This document shows, in pieces, positions 46,931 to 55,193 of a stretch of 64,000 nucleotides of DNA (positions are counted from its first letter, which is position 1; each line of letters opens with the position of its first letter). The notes below the pieces were generated by a model. The model was not told the origin of the DNA, made no database searches, and was given only the letters and a program-made list of their open reading frames with translations. The stretch comes from Sulfurimonas sp. HSL1-2. Its GTDB lineage: Bacteria; Campylobacterota; Campylobacteria; Campylobacterales; Sulfurimonadaceae. Where the stretch lies: the NCBI RefSeq assembly GCF_039645565.1, contig NZ_CP147914.1, positions 1,361,573-1,425,572 on the forward strand. Reading direction: 5' to 3'. The position numbers were made by a program, and so were the translations under genes.

Positions 46931-47837
46931 CGTATGTCCTGATGTAGTGTTCCACTGCTTCGGCCAGCGCGTCACCGAGCTCCAGGCGGAGCTCCATCAG
47001 CGCAAGCGGAAGGTCAAAGTGGCGAATTTTAACGTAATCTTTATAAGTAACGAGCAAGGCGTCCGCCCCGTACTTTTCGAGGATGGCGGCCAGTTCGTCG
47101 CGGGTGAAAAAATAGTGGTCGGGGAAGGTTTCCCTGGCGACCACGTCGGGCAGAAACGGGTCAAGCCGCTCGGGCCGAGCGATGGCCGTCACCAGGACCA
47201 TCTTCGCGGCGGCATCCCTGATCGTGACGCGGCGAGTGAAATCCTCCCCCTCCCGGACAAGCCGCGCTTTTTTCCCCGGCCAGAGCCGCTCGCGGAAGGG
47301 GCCGGCGGGGAGGCAGAAGCCGTTGGCGGGCGTGACGTCAATGACGATGTCATACTTCGCGATAAAGTGTTTGCCGTAGCCGTCGTCGAGAAAGACGCAT
47401 TCGCATCCCATCGCCTTCGCCTGTGCAATGCCCGCTTCGCGGTCCTCACTGACGATGACGACGGCCTGGGGCAGCTGCAGGGCGTACAGCATCGCCTCGT
47501 CGCCGCTGCACGCGACATCACAGAGGATGCGCTGTCCGTCGGAAACGACCTGCAGGCCGCTGCTTTGGCGTCCGTAGCCGCGCAGCACGACGGCGGGGTG
47601 CGTATAGTGCTGTGCCAGCGCCACCGTCAGGGGGGTCTTGCCGCTGCCGCCGACGGTCAGGTTCCCGATGCTGATGACGGGGAGTCCCTGCTTTCTCGGG
47701 ACACTGTTTTGAAAACGGCGGAACATGATGAAACAGTAAAGGGCGCCGAGGGGCCAGAGGATATAAGCGAGCAGACGCTGAAAGAGCGAGGGGGCGTAAA
47801 AGAAGCGCTCCCCCCAGGCGACGAGGCGGGGTTTCAC
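46914..47837 (-). CDS. lpxK: Tetraacyldisaccharide 4'-kinase
   Basis: 307-residue LpxK, which adds the 4'-phosphate to the lipid A disaccharide at the inner membrane. An N-terminal membrane-associated helix (LLAYILWPLGALYCFIMF) precedes the P-loop SIGNLTVGGSGKTPLTVAL; LRGYGR and VFLDDGYGKHF are conserved. It is far from the lpxB-gnn operon. The GTG start overlaps the aminotransferase stop (GTGA) and the end overlaps argB. Confidence 0.94.
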   Translation of the reverse strand: MKPRLVAWGERFFYAPSLFQRLLAYILWPLGALYCFIMFRRFQNSVPRKQGLPVISIGNLTVGGSGKTPLTVALAQHYTHPAVVLRGYGRQSSGLQVVSDGQRILCDVACSGDEAMLYALQLPQAVVIVSEDREAGIAQAKAMGCECVFLDDGYGKHFIAKYDIVIDVTPANGFCLPAGPFRERLWPGKKARLVREGEDFTRRVTIRDAAAKMVLVTAIARPERLDPFLPDVVARETFPDHYFFTRDELAAILEKYGADALLVTYKDYVKIRHFDLPLALMELRLELGDALAEAVEHYIRTYDENKD

Positions 47838-48952
47838 ACGCGGTTTTTCGCCAGGTCGATGACCGCGTCGCAGACGAAATCGACCTCTTTGTCCGTGATG
47901 GAGCCGAAGATCGGCAGGGAGAGGACCTGCTGGTAGTTGCGCAGTGCGACCGGGAAGTCGTTGATGCGCAGGTTGTATTTGTTCTTGTAGTATGCCATCA
48001 GGTGCAGCGGGATGTAGTGCAGCCCCGTCTCGATCCCTTTGGCCAGAAGATCGCGGGCGAACCCGTCGCGGTTCTTGTCGATCTTGATGATGTAGTTGCT
48101 GAAGGCGTGATCCCCGTGGATCTCCGGAGGAGTGATATGGTAGACCCCTTTGAGCCGTTCACTGTAACGCGCCGCCACCTCTTTCTGGCGGGCGATCACC
48201 TTGTCCTGGTGGGAGATAAAGGCGTCGTTGAAGGCCGCCTCGATCGGGCTCATCGTGTATTTGCTCCCGATGTCGACGACGTCGTAGATGTAGCTGAGCC
48301 CCTCTTCGTCACGCACCATGGCGTGGTTGCGCAGCAGGGTCGCACGCTCCATCATATCGGCGTCGTCGGTCACGAGCATCCCGCCGTTGCTGATGGTCTG
48401 TTTCATGTGCGGGCTGAAGCTGAAGCAGGTGATGTCCGCGCCCGTCGAGCCGATCTTCTTCCCTTTGTAGGTCGCGCCGAGCGCATCGGAAGCGTCTTCG
48501 ACGATCTTGACGTTGTAGATCTTGGCGATGTTGTAGAGCCGGTCAAGGTCCATCGGCTGGCCGGCAATGTGCGAGACGATAACCGCCTTGAGCTTCTTGG
48601 CACTGTTGGCCTCGAGGTAGCGCTCAAGCTTGTCGATATCCATGTTCATCGTCCACTCGTTGACGTCGATAAAGATCGGTTCGGCGTCAAAGTGGCGCAC
48701 GACTTCCGGCACCGCCGGGAAGGCGTTGACGGAACAGAGCACCTTGTCCCCGCGTTTGAGGTCGATGGCCAGCATCGCCAGGTGCAGAGCCGCCGTGCCG
48801 TGTGACGTTGCGAGCGCATAGCCGCAGCCGATGTAGTTCTCAAAATTCGCTTCGAGATCCTCCACGGCGAATTCGGCATCGCCCTGCAGTACCTGCTCGA
48901 CCTTGTTACGTTCCTTGGGACCGATCTCCGGCCGGTAAAACGGTACTTTCAT
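47834..48952 (-). CDS. DegT/DnrJ/EryC1/StrS aminotransferase
   Basis: 372-residue PLP-dependent sugar aminotransferase. ATSHGTAALHLAMLAI binds the cofactor phosphate and KIVEDASDALGATYKGK carries the PLP-interacting Asp. The Schiff-base lysine is probably in FSPHMKQTISNGG, where the loop to GG seems one residue shorter than in close relatives. Substrate is a nucleotide-linked keto sugar, unknown here. Clustered with lpxK and nadE. It overlaps lpxK by 4 nt. Confidence 0.82.
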   Translation of the reverse strand: MKVPFYRPEIGPKERNKVEQVLQGDAEFAVEDLEANFENYIGCGYALATSHGTAALHLAMLAIDLKRGDKVLCSVNAFPAVPEVVRHFDAEPIFIDVNEWTMNMDIDKLERYLEANSAKKLKAVIVSHIAGQPMDLDRLYNIAKIYNVKIVEDASDALGATYKGKKIGSTGADITCFSFSPHMKQTISNGGMLVTDDADMMERATLLRNHAMVRDEEGLSYIYDVVDIGSKYTMSPIEAAFNDAFISHQDKVIARQKEVAARYSERLKGVYHITPPEIHGDHAFSNYIIKIDKNRDGFARDLLAKGIETGLHYIPLHLMAYYKNKYNLRINDFPVALRNYQQVLSLPIFGSITDKEVDFVCDAVIDLAKNRV

Positions 48953-48961
48953 CCTCTTCTC

Positions 48962-49762
48962 CTATAATGTGATATCGCGTGGATAGTTAAAATCATGGTT
49001 GATCGTCCGCGACGTCAGTTTCGCGATGACGGGCATTTTGCGCTTGAACTGGTTGCGGTAGATCCGTGTCAGGATCAGTTCCACCAGTGCCGCATCACAC
49101 CCCTCTTCGATCAATTCCGTTTTGCTGGCACGCTCTTCGACGTAGCGCCGCAGCACGGCGTCGATCTGTGCGTAGCTGTATCCCAGCTCCGCTTCGTCGC
49201 TCTGCCCCGCCCAGAGGTCTGCCGAAGGGGGTTTGCTGACGATGCTCTCCGGGACTTCCAGGTGGCGCGCCAGTTCGAAAACCTCTGTTTTATAAAGGTC
49301 GCCGATGGGGTTGACCGCGCTGGCCAGGTCCCCGAACAGCGTTCCGTACCCCAGCATCAGTTCACTCTTGTTGCTTGTACCCAGCACCAGCGCACGCTCC
49401 CGCGCCGAGATGTCAAACAGCGTCGCCATCCTCATCCGCGCCGAAAAATTCCCGATACGGAGGTTATCCATCGCCTCGTGCTCGTACGCTTTGAGCATCG
49501 GCGCAATGCTGTGGGTCTCTGCGCGGATACCGAAACGTTCGCAGAGCTCGTCGGCATCGTCCAGGCTGCTCTGCGACGAGTAGTGCGACGGCATTTTGAC
49601 ACAGAGCAGCCGGTCCCCGAAGGCACGATGGGCCAGGACGGCGACCACGGCGGAATCGATCCCGCCGCTCAGCCCGACGACCACCCGGTTCAGACCGGTC
49701 TTCTCGACTTCGTCAACAAGGAACTTCGTCAAAAAGTCGCTGACCATTGCGTATTTGCCCAT
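48962..49762 (-). CDS. nadE: NH3-dependent NAD+ synthetase
   Basis: 266-residue NadE, which amidates deamido-NAD+ using ATP and ammonia. The PP-loop VVGLSGGIDSAVVAVLA is intact, as are LGTSNKSELMLGYGTLFGD and KPPSADLWAGQSDE. No glutaminase domain is present. AAGGAA precedes the ATG. It is the first gene of a tight minus-strand run (nadE, aminotransferase, lpxK, argB, then lrgA, lrgB). Confidence 0.95.
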   Translation of the reverse strand: MGKYAMVSDFLTKFLVDEVEKTGLNRVVVGLSGGIDSAVVAVLAHRAFGDRLLCVKMPSHYSSQSSLDDADELCERFGIRAETHSIAPMLKAYEHEAMDNLRIGNFSARMRMATLFDISARERALVLGTSNKSELMLGYGTLFGDLASAVNPIGDLYKTEVFELARHLEVPESIVSKPPSADLWAGQSDEAELGYSYAQIDAVLRRYVEERASKTELIEEGCDAALVELILTRIYRNQFKRKMPVIAKLTSRTINHDFNYPRDITL

Positions 49763-49871
49763 CCGCGGTTCCTTGTCATCTTTTTATGCTTCCCTTGCGT
49801 ATCCCGCTATAAAGGATTTTATTTAGAGAAGCCTTAACAATTAAAATTATATCAAATTTTCCTTCGCAAAC

Positions 49872-49884
49872 GATAATCATTACA
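49872..49884. promoter_or_regulatory. Possible Fur-box-like half palindrome
   Basis: GATAATCATTACA resembles the 13-nt core GATAATCATTATC of a Fur box, in the AT-rich divergent region between nadE and the NrfJ-like gene. Only one unit is seen, so this is weak. Confidence 0.25.
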
Positions 49885-49969
49885 ATCCAGAACTTTTTTC
49901 TCCCTCTTTCCCGATCGTTGTATATGCATCTGATATGATGCAAAGACCAAAACAGCGAGGAGAATTCGA

Positions 49970-50626
49970 ATGAAGACATTATTCATTCTTATAATGACAG
50001 TTTACGGCCTCTGGGCAGCCGGTCCGAATGCACCGGTGCAGCATACGGCACGCGTCGTCGAGACGATGGATGCCGGAGGCTACACCTATATGAAGGTTTC
50101 CGAAGGCAGTGCACCCTACTGGGTCGCGGTGACGGCGACGAAAGTCGGTGTCGGTGACAACGTCTCTTTCACCGAACAGATGTGGATGCCGAACTTTAAA
50201 AGCCGTGCCCTCGACCGTACCTTCGACAAGATCCTGTTCGCCTCCATGGCGCCGGGTGCCGCCGCGACCGCAGAGCGTGTCCAGCCCCAAAACGCCCCCA
50301 AAGAGCGCCTGAAAAAAGCCGAAGGCGGCTATACCGTTGCGGAAGTCTTCACCCAACGCCAGGCGCTCAAGGGCAAAAACGTCAAGGTGCGCGGCAAAGT
50401 CACCAAGATCTCCAGACAGATCATGAAGCGAAACTGGGTCCACCTCGAAGACGGCAGCGGCGATACCATGACGGACGACCTGGTCTTTACGGCAAGTAGT
50501 GTAGCGAATATTAAAGAAGGCGATATTGTGATTGCAACGGGAAAAGTCGAGACGGATAAGGATTTCGGGTACGGTTACTTCTACCCGGTCATTGTCGAAG
50601 AGAGTACGTTTGCCAAAGAGCGCTGA
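49970..50626 (+). CDS. NrfJ-like exported protein with two OB-type domains
   Basis: 218-residue secreted protein. A signal peptide (LFILIMTVYGLWAAG) is followed by VVETMDAGGYTYMKVSEG, a hallmark of NrfJ-like proteins, and then by a second OB-like domain from about residue 120 (GKNVKVRGKVTKISRQ and NWVHLEDGSG). NrfJ-type proteins accompany epsilonproteobacterial nitrite reductases, but no nrf gene is nearby, so the role here is open. AGGAG precedes the ATG. Convergent with a 35-residue microprotein immediately after its stop. Confidence 0.78.
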   Translation: MKTLFILIMTVYGLWAAGPNAPVQHTARVVETMDAGGYTYMKVSEGSAPYWVAVTATKVGVGDNVSFTEQMWMPNFKSRALDRTFDKILFASMAPGAAATAERVQPQNAPKERLKKAEGGYTVAEVFTQRQALKGKNVKVRGKVTKISRQIMKRNWVHLEDGSGDTMTDDLVFTASSVANIKEGDIVIATGKVETDKDFGYGYFYPVIVEESTFAKER

Positions 50627-50734
50627 TCAGCGCTCTTTTACGCCCCCGGAGCGAATCAGCACCGAGGCGCCGAAAATCACCAGTGCCGCCAATGCCACGA
50701 CAGTCTGGGTCTGCGCGAAGAAAGCGTAATCCAT
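50627..50734 (-). CDS. Single-TM microprotein
   Basis: 35-residue protein read directly from the sequence. A short N-terminus (MDYAFFAQTQT) leads into one hydrophobic helix (VVALAALVIFGASVLI) and a basic tail RSGGVKER. AAGGGGAACAA stands upstream of the ATG. Its stop abuts that of the convergent NrfJ-like gene. The size and layout are those of small subunits of respiratory oxidases (CydX, CcoQ type) or other microproteins, but no partner gene is adjacent. Confidence 0.5.
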   Translation of the reverse strand: MDYAFFAQTQTVVALAALVIFGASVLIRSGGVKER

Positions 50735-50791
50735 TTGTTCCCCTTTTGTTACCTTTATGTAATCCTATTGTAACAAATTAGCTTTCTTTCG

Positions 50792-51607
50792 TCAACAGAT
50801 CTTTTCCGTACTCATACGGTTGAGTTCGCTGCAGCTGAAACCCGCCGCTTTGCGGGCATCGACGTTGAGGTATTTCTGGCGCGGGTAGCTACCCGGGCAG
50901 CACTGCTCGACAATCTCGAAATAGACCGATTTGTCCCTCCCCGCCGCTTCGCAGGCGTAATCGAACCAGCGGTCCCCCTTGCGGACATGCTCCACCTCCT
51001 CATCCAAAATCACCTTCAGCGCGTCGACGATCCGGGCGATCATGGGATCCTTTTTGATCGGTATCAGTTTCTCGAGGATCTGCGGGGTCGCATCCAGTCC
51101 GTTCGCCTCGAAATAGCGCGGTACGACCGCCATGCGTTCGAGCAGCGTCAGTGTCTTCTGGCCGGCCTCGAAGAGCCCCGCATGCACCGGCAGAACGCCG
51201 TAACGACTGCCCAGCGCTTCGAGCAGGGTATGCAGCATCTCGAAGTGGCGGCACTCGTCGTCGGCGACTTCGAGCCAGTCGTCGTAGAAGGCTTTCGGCA
51301 TTTCCGTGAAACGGTAGGCGTGGTCCAGGGCCAGGTCGATCGCGCTGTATTCGATATGGGCAATGGCGTGCAGCAGCAGGATCTTTCCCTCGTCGGTGAC
51401 GGGGCTTTTGCGTTTGGGGACGTGCTGCGGCGGGACGATCTCGCAGACGGAGGCAAAGGAGGGTTCGTCGAAACAAACCGGGGTAAACGCCGTTTCGAAC
51501 GAAACTTCCCCCGCTTGGTATGCAGCATAGAAGGTACGGAACGCCGCCAGCTTCGCCGCCGGCTCCGCGGTCTGGATGATCGATTGCAGGGTGGTGTGAA
51601 ATAGCAT
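50792..51607 (-). CDS. DUF455 ferritin-like protein
   Basis: 271-residue all-helical protein. AHIEYSAIDLALDHAYR, DDECRHFEMLHTLLEALG and DEEVEHVRKGDRWFDYACE give the Glu/His ligands of a ferritin-like di-iron centre as in DUF455. Reaction unknown; relatives resemble MiaE-type hydroxylases. The ATG at 51607 is used because it starts the domain cleanly; a -10-like TAGAAT lies only 5 nt upstream on this strand, so a leaderless transcript is possible. Divergent from the MBL gene. Confidence 0.85.
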   Translation of the reverse strand: MLFHTTLQSIIQTAEPAAKLAAFRTFYAAYQAGEVSFETAFTPVCFDEPSFASVCEIVPPQHVPKRKSPVTDEGKILLLHAIAHIEYSAIDLALDHAYRFTEMPKAFYDDWLEVADDECRHFEMLHTLLEALGSRYGVLPVHAGLFEAGQKTLTLLERMAVVPRYFEANGLDATPQILEKLIPIKKDPMIARIVDALKVILDEEVEHVRKGDRWFDYACEAAGRDKSVYFEIVEQCCPGSYPRQKYLNVDARKAAGFSCSELNRMSTEKIC

Positions 51608-51608
51608 G

Positions 51609-51614
51609 TATAAT
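51609..51614 (+). promoter_or_regulatory. -10 box of the MBL hydrolase gene
   Basis: TATAAT 19 nt before the ATG at 51633, with AAAGG between. It overlaps the start region of the divergent DUF455 gene. Confidence 0.5.
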
Positions 51615-51632
51615 TCTACCAAAGGAAAACGT

Positions 51633-52226
51633 ATGCAGATCAAGAAAAAGCCCATGGGGCCCTACCAGACCAACTGTTACATCGTGACGGAGAACGGCAG
51701 CGACATCATTATCGATCCGGGCGTGGGCGCCGTGGAGTGGGTCAAGGCCAATGTGACGAACCCCGTGGCCATCCTCAATACCCACGGCCATTTCGACCAC
51801 GTCTGGAGCAACCAGGAGCTTAAAGAGTACTACGGCATCCCCCTGTACACCCCCAAAGGCGACGTGATGCTGCTGCAGAAAAGCGGCTGGATGCCCGACC
51901 TGCCGCCCTCCTACCCTGACGTCGAGGTCGAGGGGGACCAGACCTTCGAGATCGGCGGCATCGAAGTGACCTTCCGCCACTTCCCCGGCCACTGCCCCGG
52001 CTGTTCCATGATCGAGATCGGCGACGCCGTCTTCAGCGGCGATTTTATCTTCCAGAACTCCATCGGCCGCGTCGACTTCCCCTACTCTTCGCCCGCAGAG
52101 ATGAAAAAGAGCCTCAAGAAGTTCCTGCAGCTTGATTACGACAAGACAGTCTACCCGGGCCACGGCGGAGCGACGACCATCAAGGCCGAGCAACGTAACG
52201 TCCCCTACTGGCTCAATGCCATCTGA
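51633..52226 (+). CDS. MBL-fold metallo-hydrolase (glyoxalase II-like)
   Basis: 197-residue metallo-beta-lactamase fold hydrolase. The metal-binding motif is NTHGHFDHVW, followed by HFPGHCPGCS, FSGDFIF and YPGHGGAT, so two metals can be bound. Such small proteins are annotated as hydroxyacylglutathione hydrolase or persulfide-related hydrolases; which applies cannot be told. The start MQIKKKPMGPYQTNCYIV is typical. AAAGG precedes the ATG. Confidence 0.88.
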   Translation: MQIKKKPMGPYQTNCYIVTENGSDIIIDPGVGAVEWVKANVTNPVAILNTHGHFDHVWSNQELKEYYGIPLYTPKGDVMLLQKSGWMPDLPPSYPDVEVEGDQTFEIGGIEVTFRHFPGHCPGCSMIEIGDAVFSGDFIFQNSIGRVDFPYSSPAEMKKSLKKFLQLDYDKTVYPGHGGATTIKAEQRNVPYWLNAI

Positions 52227-52612
52227 TTCTTTGTGACGTGGCAGGTTGTCTCATACCTGTCAATCATCCGCAGCTACCCCTTCCGATTTCCCCCTTTTTA
52301 GACCCGCCGCCCAAACAGATATAAAGCACTACTCTGTCCTCTAAGACATCAGGGCTGCAGGCTGCAACGGATCAAGCCGCCGTTCATCAAATTTAACCCG
52401 CTTTCTTTGCCGCCGGGATCGTCCGTGATCGGGCAGTAAACACTGAAGTTTCCTGTGAATTTTGATACAGATTGACCATTCCAAACTGATAATTCAGGCC
52501 ATAAAAACCCCCTAAAACAGGAGCAAAGAGCGGATAAAGCCTGCTTCGATACCATGCGGCGGCTCATTGCCTCTATCAACATTCTTTTATCACTATCCAA
52601 AGGATCCAAATC
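52227..52612. other. Intergenic region without confident gene
   Basis: 386 nt, visibly less GC-rich than its neighbours. A minus-strand open frame (52349-52609, 86 codons) has no clear ribosome-binding site or recognised domain. Its C-terminal part contains FTGNFSVYCP and might be a remnant of a secreted or pilin-like gene. AAAGGA at the right end belongs to the next gene. No tRNA or attC-like site is seen. Confidence 0.4.
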
Positions 52613-53338
52613 ATGAAAAAAACCATCCTGTTACTGCTGGCAACCGTGCCGATGTTCGGCGACGCTTTCAACGAAGGTCAGTTTGCATACGACAAGGGTA
52701 ATTACCGCAAGGCCGCCATCCAGTGGGATAAAGCCTGCAGCACTGGTGAAGAAACTGCCTGCTACAACCTCGGTATCATGTACTACAACGGCCAGGGCAT
52801 CGGCCAAGACTATGCCAAAGCCGCCGGTTTCTACAAGAAAGCATGCGACGCGGGGAGTGCACTGGGGTGTACAAACCTCGGCCGCATGTACGAGCACGGC
52901 CGCGGTATCGCCAAGAATGAATCCCGAGCCGTCACGCTCTTCCGCAAAGCGTGCGACGCGAACGAAGCAGCGGGATGCTTCAACCTCGGCAATATGCTCG
53001 GCGACGGCCGGGGCGCGGAACGGGACTATGCACAGGCCGCCAAATACTTCGAGGACTCCTGTGACGCCGGGAATGCCCACGCCTGTACGAATACCGGCAA
53101 CCTCTACAGCTCCGGCAAGGGCGTAAAGCGCGATGCGGCAGCGGCGGTCAGGTACTTCAAAAAGGCTTGCGATAACGGCAGCGCCAGCGGCTGCTATAAC
53201 CTCGGAAATATGTACACGCTCGGTGAAGGCACGAAGCGCAATGATGCGGCAGCGGCGCTGCTGTACGGCAAGGCTTGCGACGGCGGCTCTACGCTCGGCT
53301 GCAAATACTACAACAAATTGAAGCAGGCAGGGCTCTGA
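52613..53338 (+). CDS. Secreted cysteine-rich Sel1-repeat protein (Hcp-like)
   Basis: 241-residue protein with a signal peptide (MKKTILLLLATVPMFGDAF) and six ~36-residue Sel1/TPR-like repeats. Each repeat carries the Cys pair AC-x7-C (such as ACSTGEETACYNLG), which would form one disulfide per repeat, exactly as in Helicobacter cysteine-rich proteins HcpA-E. Periplasmic or secreted; such proteins bind peptidoglycan fragments or other proteins. AAAGGA precedes the ATG. It is monocistronic by position. Confidence 0.9.
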   Translation: MKKTILLLLATVPMFGDAFNEGQFAYDKGNYRKAAIQWDKACSTGEETACYNLGIMYYNGQGIGQDYAKAAGFYKKACDAGSALGCTNLGRMYEHGRGIAKNESRAVTLFRKACDANEAAGCFNLGNMLGDGRGAERDYAQAAKYFEDSCDAGNAHACTNTGNLYSSGKGVKRDAAAAVRYFKKACDNGSASGCYNLGNMYTLGEGTKRNDAAAALLYGKACDGGSTLGCKYYNKLKQAGL

Positions 53339-53398
53339 TTTTTCATTTATTCATTCGGTAGTTTGCGGTAGCATGTTTACAACACAAAGGAGATGGTA

Positions 53399-53482
53399 AT
53401 GGAAATGGGCACCGTGAAGTTCCCGCAGCTTGATGACGGCAAAACGCGCTACCCCGGCCCCTGTCGGCTTCATGCGAACTGA
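53399..53482 (+). CDS. Possible 27-residue leader ORF upstream of the CitE-like gene
   Basis: An ATG with a strong AAAGGAGATGGTA before it opens a 27-codon frame (MEMGTVKFPQLDDG at the start) that ends with a TGA 8 nt beyond the likely CitE-like ATG at 53472. It may be a translated leader that couples to the main gene by re-initiation, or the true N-terminus of the main gene displaced by a frameshift. Neither is proven. Confidence 0.4.
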   Translation: MEMGTVKFPQLDDGKTRYPGPCRLHAN

Positions 53483-54356
53483 GCCCATCCATCCCGCCGA
53501 GCTGGGCGGAACCCTCTTCGTCCCGGCGACGCATCCCGGCCTCACCGCCGTGCTTAGCGGAAAGAAGTACCCGCAGCTGCGCAGCTGCGTCATCGATCTT
53601 GAAGACGGCATCAACGCCGCCGATCGCCCCGGGGCACTCCGGCAACTCCAAATCCTCCTGCCGCAGCTCGCTGAGACAACCCTGCTCCGTTTTCTCCGCC
53701 CCGCCTCGCCGCAGATGCTCGCCGAGCTGCTGCAGATGGAGGGGATCGAACGGTTTGAGGGCTTCGTCCTGCCGAAATTCGGCACCGACAATGCGGAGAC
53801 ATGGCTGACGCTTCTGAACGACAATGCATTCGCATTCATGCCCTCCATCGAAGGCGATGATCTCTTTTCGCAGGCAAGGCTTCATGCCCTCGCCGAACGC
53901 CTCCGGCCCTATCAGGCGCGCATCCCGACAGTGCGTTTCGGGCTTGAGGACATGCTGCGCCAGCTGGGGATGACACGCGACTGCGTGACGCCGCTCTATA
54001 CACTAGTCGCCCCGGCCCAGGTGATTGCCACGCTCCTCACCGTCTTCAAACCACACGGTTTCAACCTTTGCGGCGGCGTCTACAAATGTTTCCGGGATGC
54101 GGATGGGTTTGCGAAAGAGCTCGAAGCGGATCTGACACAGGGGCTCTTCGGAAAAACGATCATCCACCCCTCCCAGATCGATGCCGTGGAAGAGGCCTAC
54201 CGGGTCGATGCTGCGGCGTTGGCGCAGGCGGAAACGATCGTTTCCGCATCATGCAATGTTTCAAGCTTTCGTGGTATGATGGTGGAGAAACCGACCCAGC
54301 TGCCCTGGGCGCAGATGATTCTGCGGCGCGCAGCGCTCTACGGAGTAAACGCATGA
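53472..54356 (+). CDS. HpcH/HpaI aldolase/citrate-lyase beta-like protein
   Basis: 294 residues from the ATG at 53472. TIM-barrel enzyme of the CitE/HpcH superfamily: GGTLFVPATHPG, SCVIDLEDGI (metal and substrate Asp/Glu), LPKFGTDNAE, MPSIEGDDLF and the FGKTIIHPSQIDAVEEAY end motif are all present. The family splits or forms C-C bonds in acyl-CoA or keto-acid substrates; the substrate here is unknown and no cit operon is nearby. No ribosome-binding site precedes this ATG, so it may depend on the overlapping leader ORF. Its stop overlaps the next start (ATGA). Confidence 0.8.
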   Translation: MRTEPIHPAELGGTLFVPATHPGLTAVLSGKKYPQLRSCVIDLEDGINAADRPGALRQLQILLPQLAETTLLRFLRPASPQMLAELLQMEGIERFEGFVLPKFGTDNAETWLTLLNDNAFAFMPSIEGDDLFSQARLHALAERLRPYQARIPTVRFGLEDMLRQLGMTRDCVTPLYTLVAPAQVIATLLTVFKPHGFNLCGGVYKCFRDADGFAKELEADLTQGLFGKTIIHPSQIDAVEEAYRVDAAALAQAETIVSASCNVSSFRGMMVEKPTQLPWAQMILRRAALYGVNA

Positions 54357-54568
54357 CCAAATTTGTCCACAACGCCCCGTCACAGGATGAAGTCTATTCT
54401 TTCAATATGCAGGTCTCCCACAGCGAGAACTACACGACCTACCGCATTCCCCTCGGGTCGACGTCCGAAGGACAGAAAGAGCGCCTCTCGCGCCGCTACG
54501 GCATTCCCGTGCGGATCCTTGAAGACGAGCGCGAACTCATCATCAAGATCATGAACGAAGTCGGGTAA
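54353..54568 (+). CDS. Small hypothetical protein
   Basis: Unrecognised 71-residue cytoplasmic protein, charged and without TM segments (MTKFVHNAPSQDEVYSFNM at the start; RRYGIPVRILEDERELIIKI near the end). Its ATG overlaps the CitE-like stop by 4 nt, so the two are translationally coupled. The end is convergent with the SGNH hydrolase gene, 5 nt away. Confidence 0.65.
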   Translation: MTKFVHNAPSQDEVYSFNMQVSHSENYTTYRIPLGSTSEGQKERLSRRYGIPVRILEDERELIIKIMNEVG

Positions 54569-54573
54569 GAGGG

Positions 54574-55188
54574 CTATTCGATATACCCCAGGGAGCGCAG
54601 GCGTGCCGCGACCCTTTCAGCGATCACACGGTATCCCGCCGCGTTGGGATGAACATAATCCGCTCTGAGCCCCCTGTCACCGAGTACGTCCGGCAGCAGA
54701 GAAGGCATATAGGGTATACCTTCCTCATCTGCAACCTCCTTGTAAAGCGGCAGCGACGACATGCCGAATACGCCAAACGTAGGAACGCCGATCAATACAA
54801 CATCGATGCCTTTGCTTTTCGCGAGCTGGACGATACGTTTGAGGTTGGCTTTGAGGCGTGCATGCGAGCGCTGCTGCAGAATATCGTTCCCGCCAAGACA
54901 GAGCAGCATCAAGCGGATGCTCTCATCTTCAAGCAGCCGGGGGAAACGTACCGCGCCCTCCTCTGTTGTCTCGCCGTTCACCCCGGCATTGATCACAGGG
55001 AGACCGGTCAGCGTATGCAGCACCGCGGGGTAGCTTTCAGCGGCTTTTGCGCCGTATCCGTAGGTGATACTGTCGCCGAACGCGAGGATCTTTTCACCGG
55101 GTTGCAAGGGCGTCATCTCCGCATCTGATTTCAGGAGATAGAGGGCAGCCAACAGCAGCAGAAGGATGAGGGCAAAAATTTTGACCAT
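54574..55188 (-). CDS. SGNH/GDSL-type arylesterase (TesA-like)
   Basis: 204-residue exported lipase/esterase. An N-terminal hydrophobic anchor (KIFALILLLLLAALYLL) precedes the catalytic domain: ILAFGDSITYGYGA (block I Ser), VNGETTEEG, LCLGGNDILQ (block III) and ADYVHPNAAGY (block V Asp-His). It hydrolyses thioesters or esters in the periplasm. Two adjacent ATGs; the second is given. It starts 5 nt after the mnmA stop. Confidence 0.9.
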   Translation of the reverse strand: MVKIFALILLLLLAALYLLKSDAEMTPLQPGEKILAFGDSITYGYGAKAAESYPAVLHTLTGLPVINAGVNGETTEEGAVRFPRLLEDESIRLMLLCLGGNDILQQRSHARLKANLKRIVQLAKSKGIDVVLIGVPTFGVFGMSSLPLYKEVADEEGIPYMPSLLPDVLGDRGLRADYVHPNAAGYRVIAERVAARLRSLGYIE

Positions 55189-55193
55189 CACTG

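Noticed and set aside
52349-52609. 86-codon minus-strand frame in the longest gene-free stretch
   Set aside because: No ribosome-binding site, no promoter and no recognised domain; mentioned only as a possible remnant.
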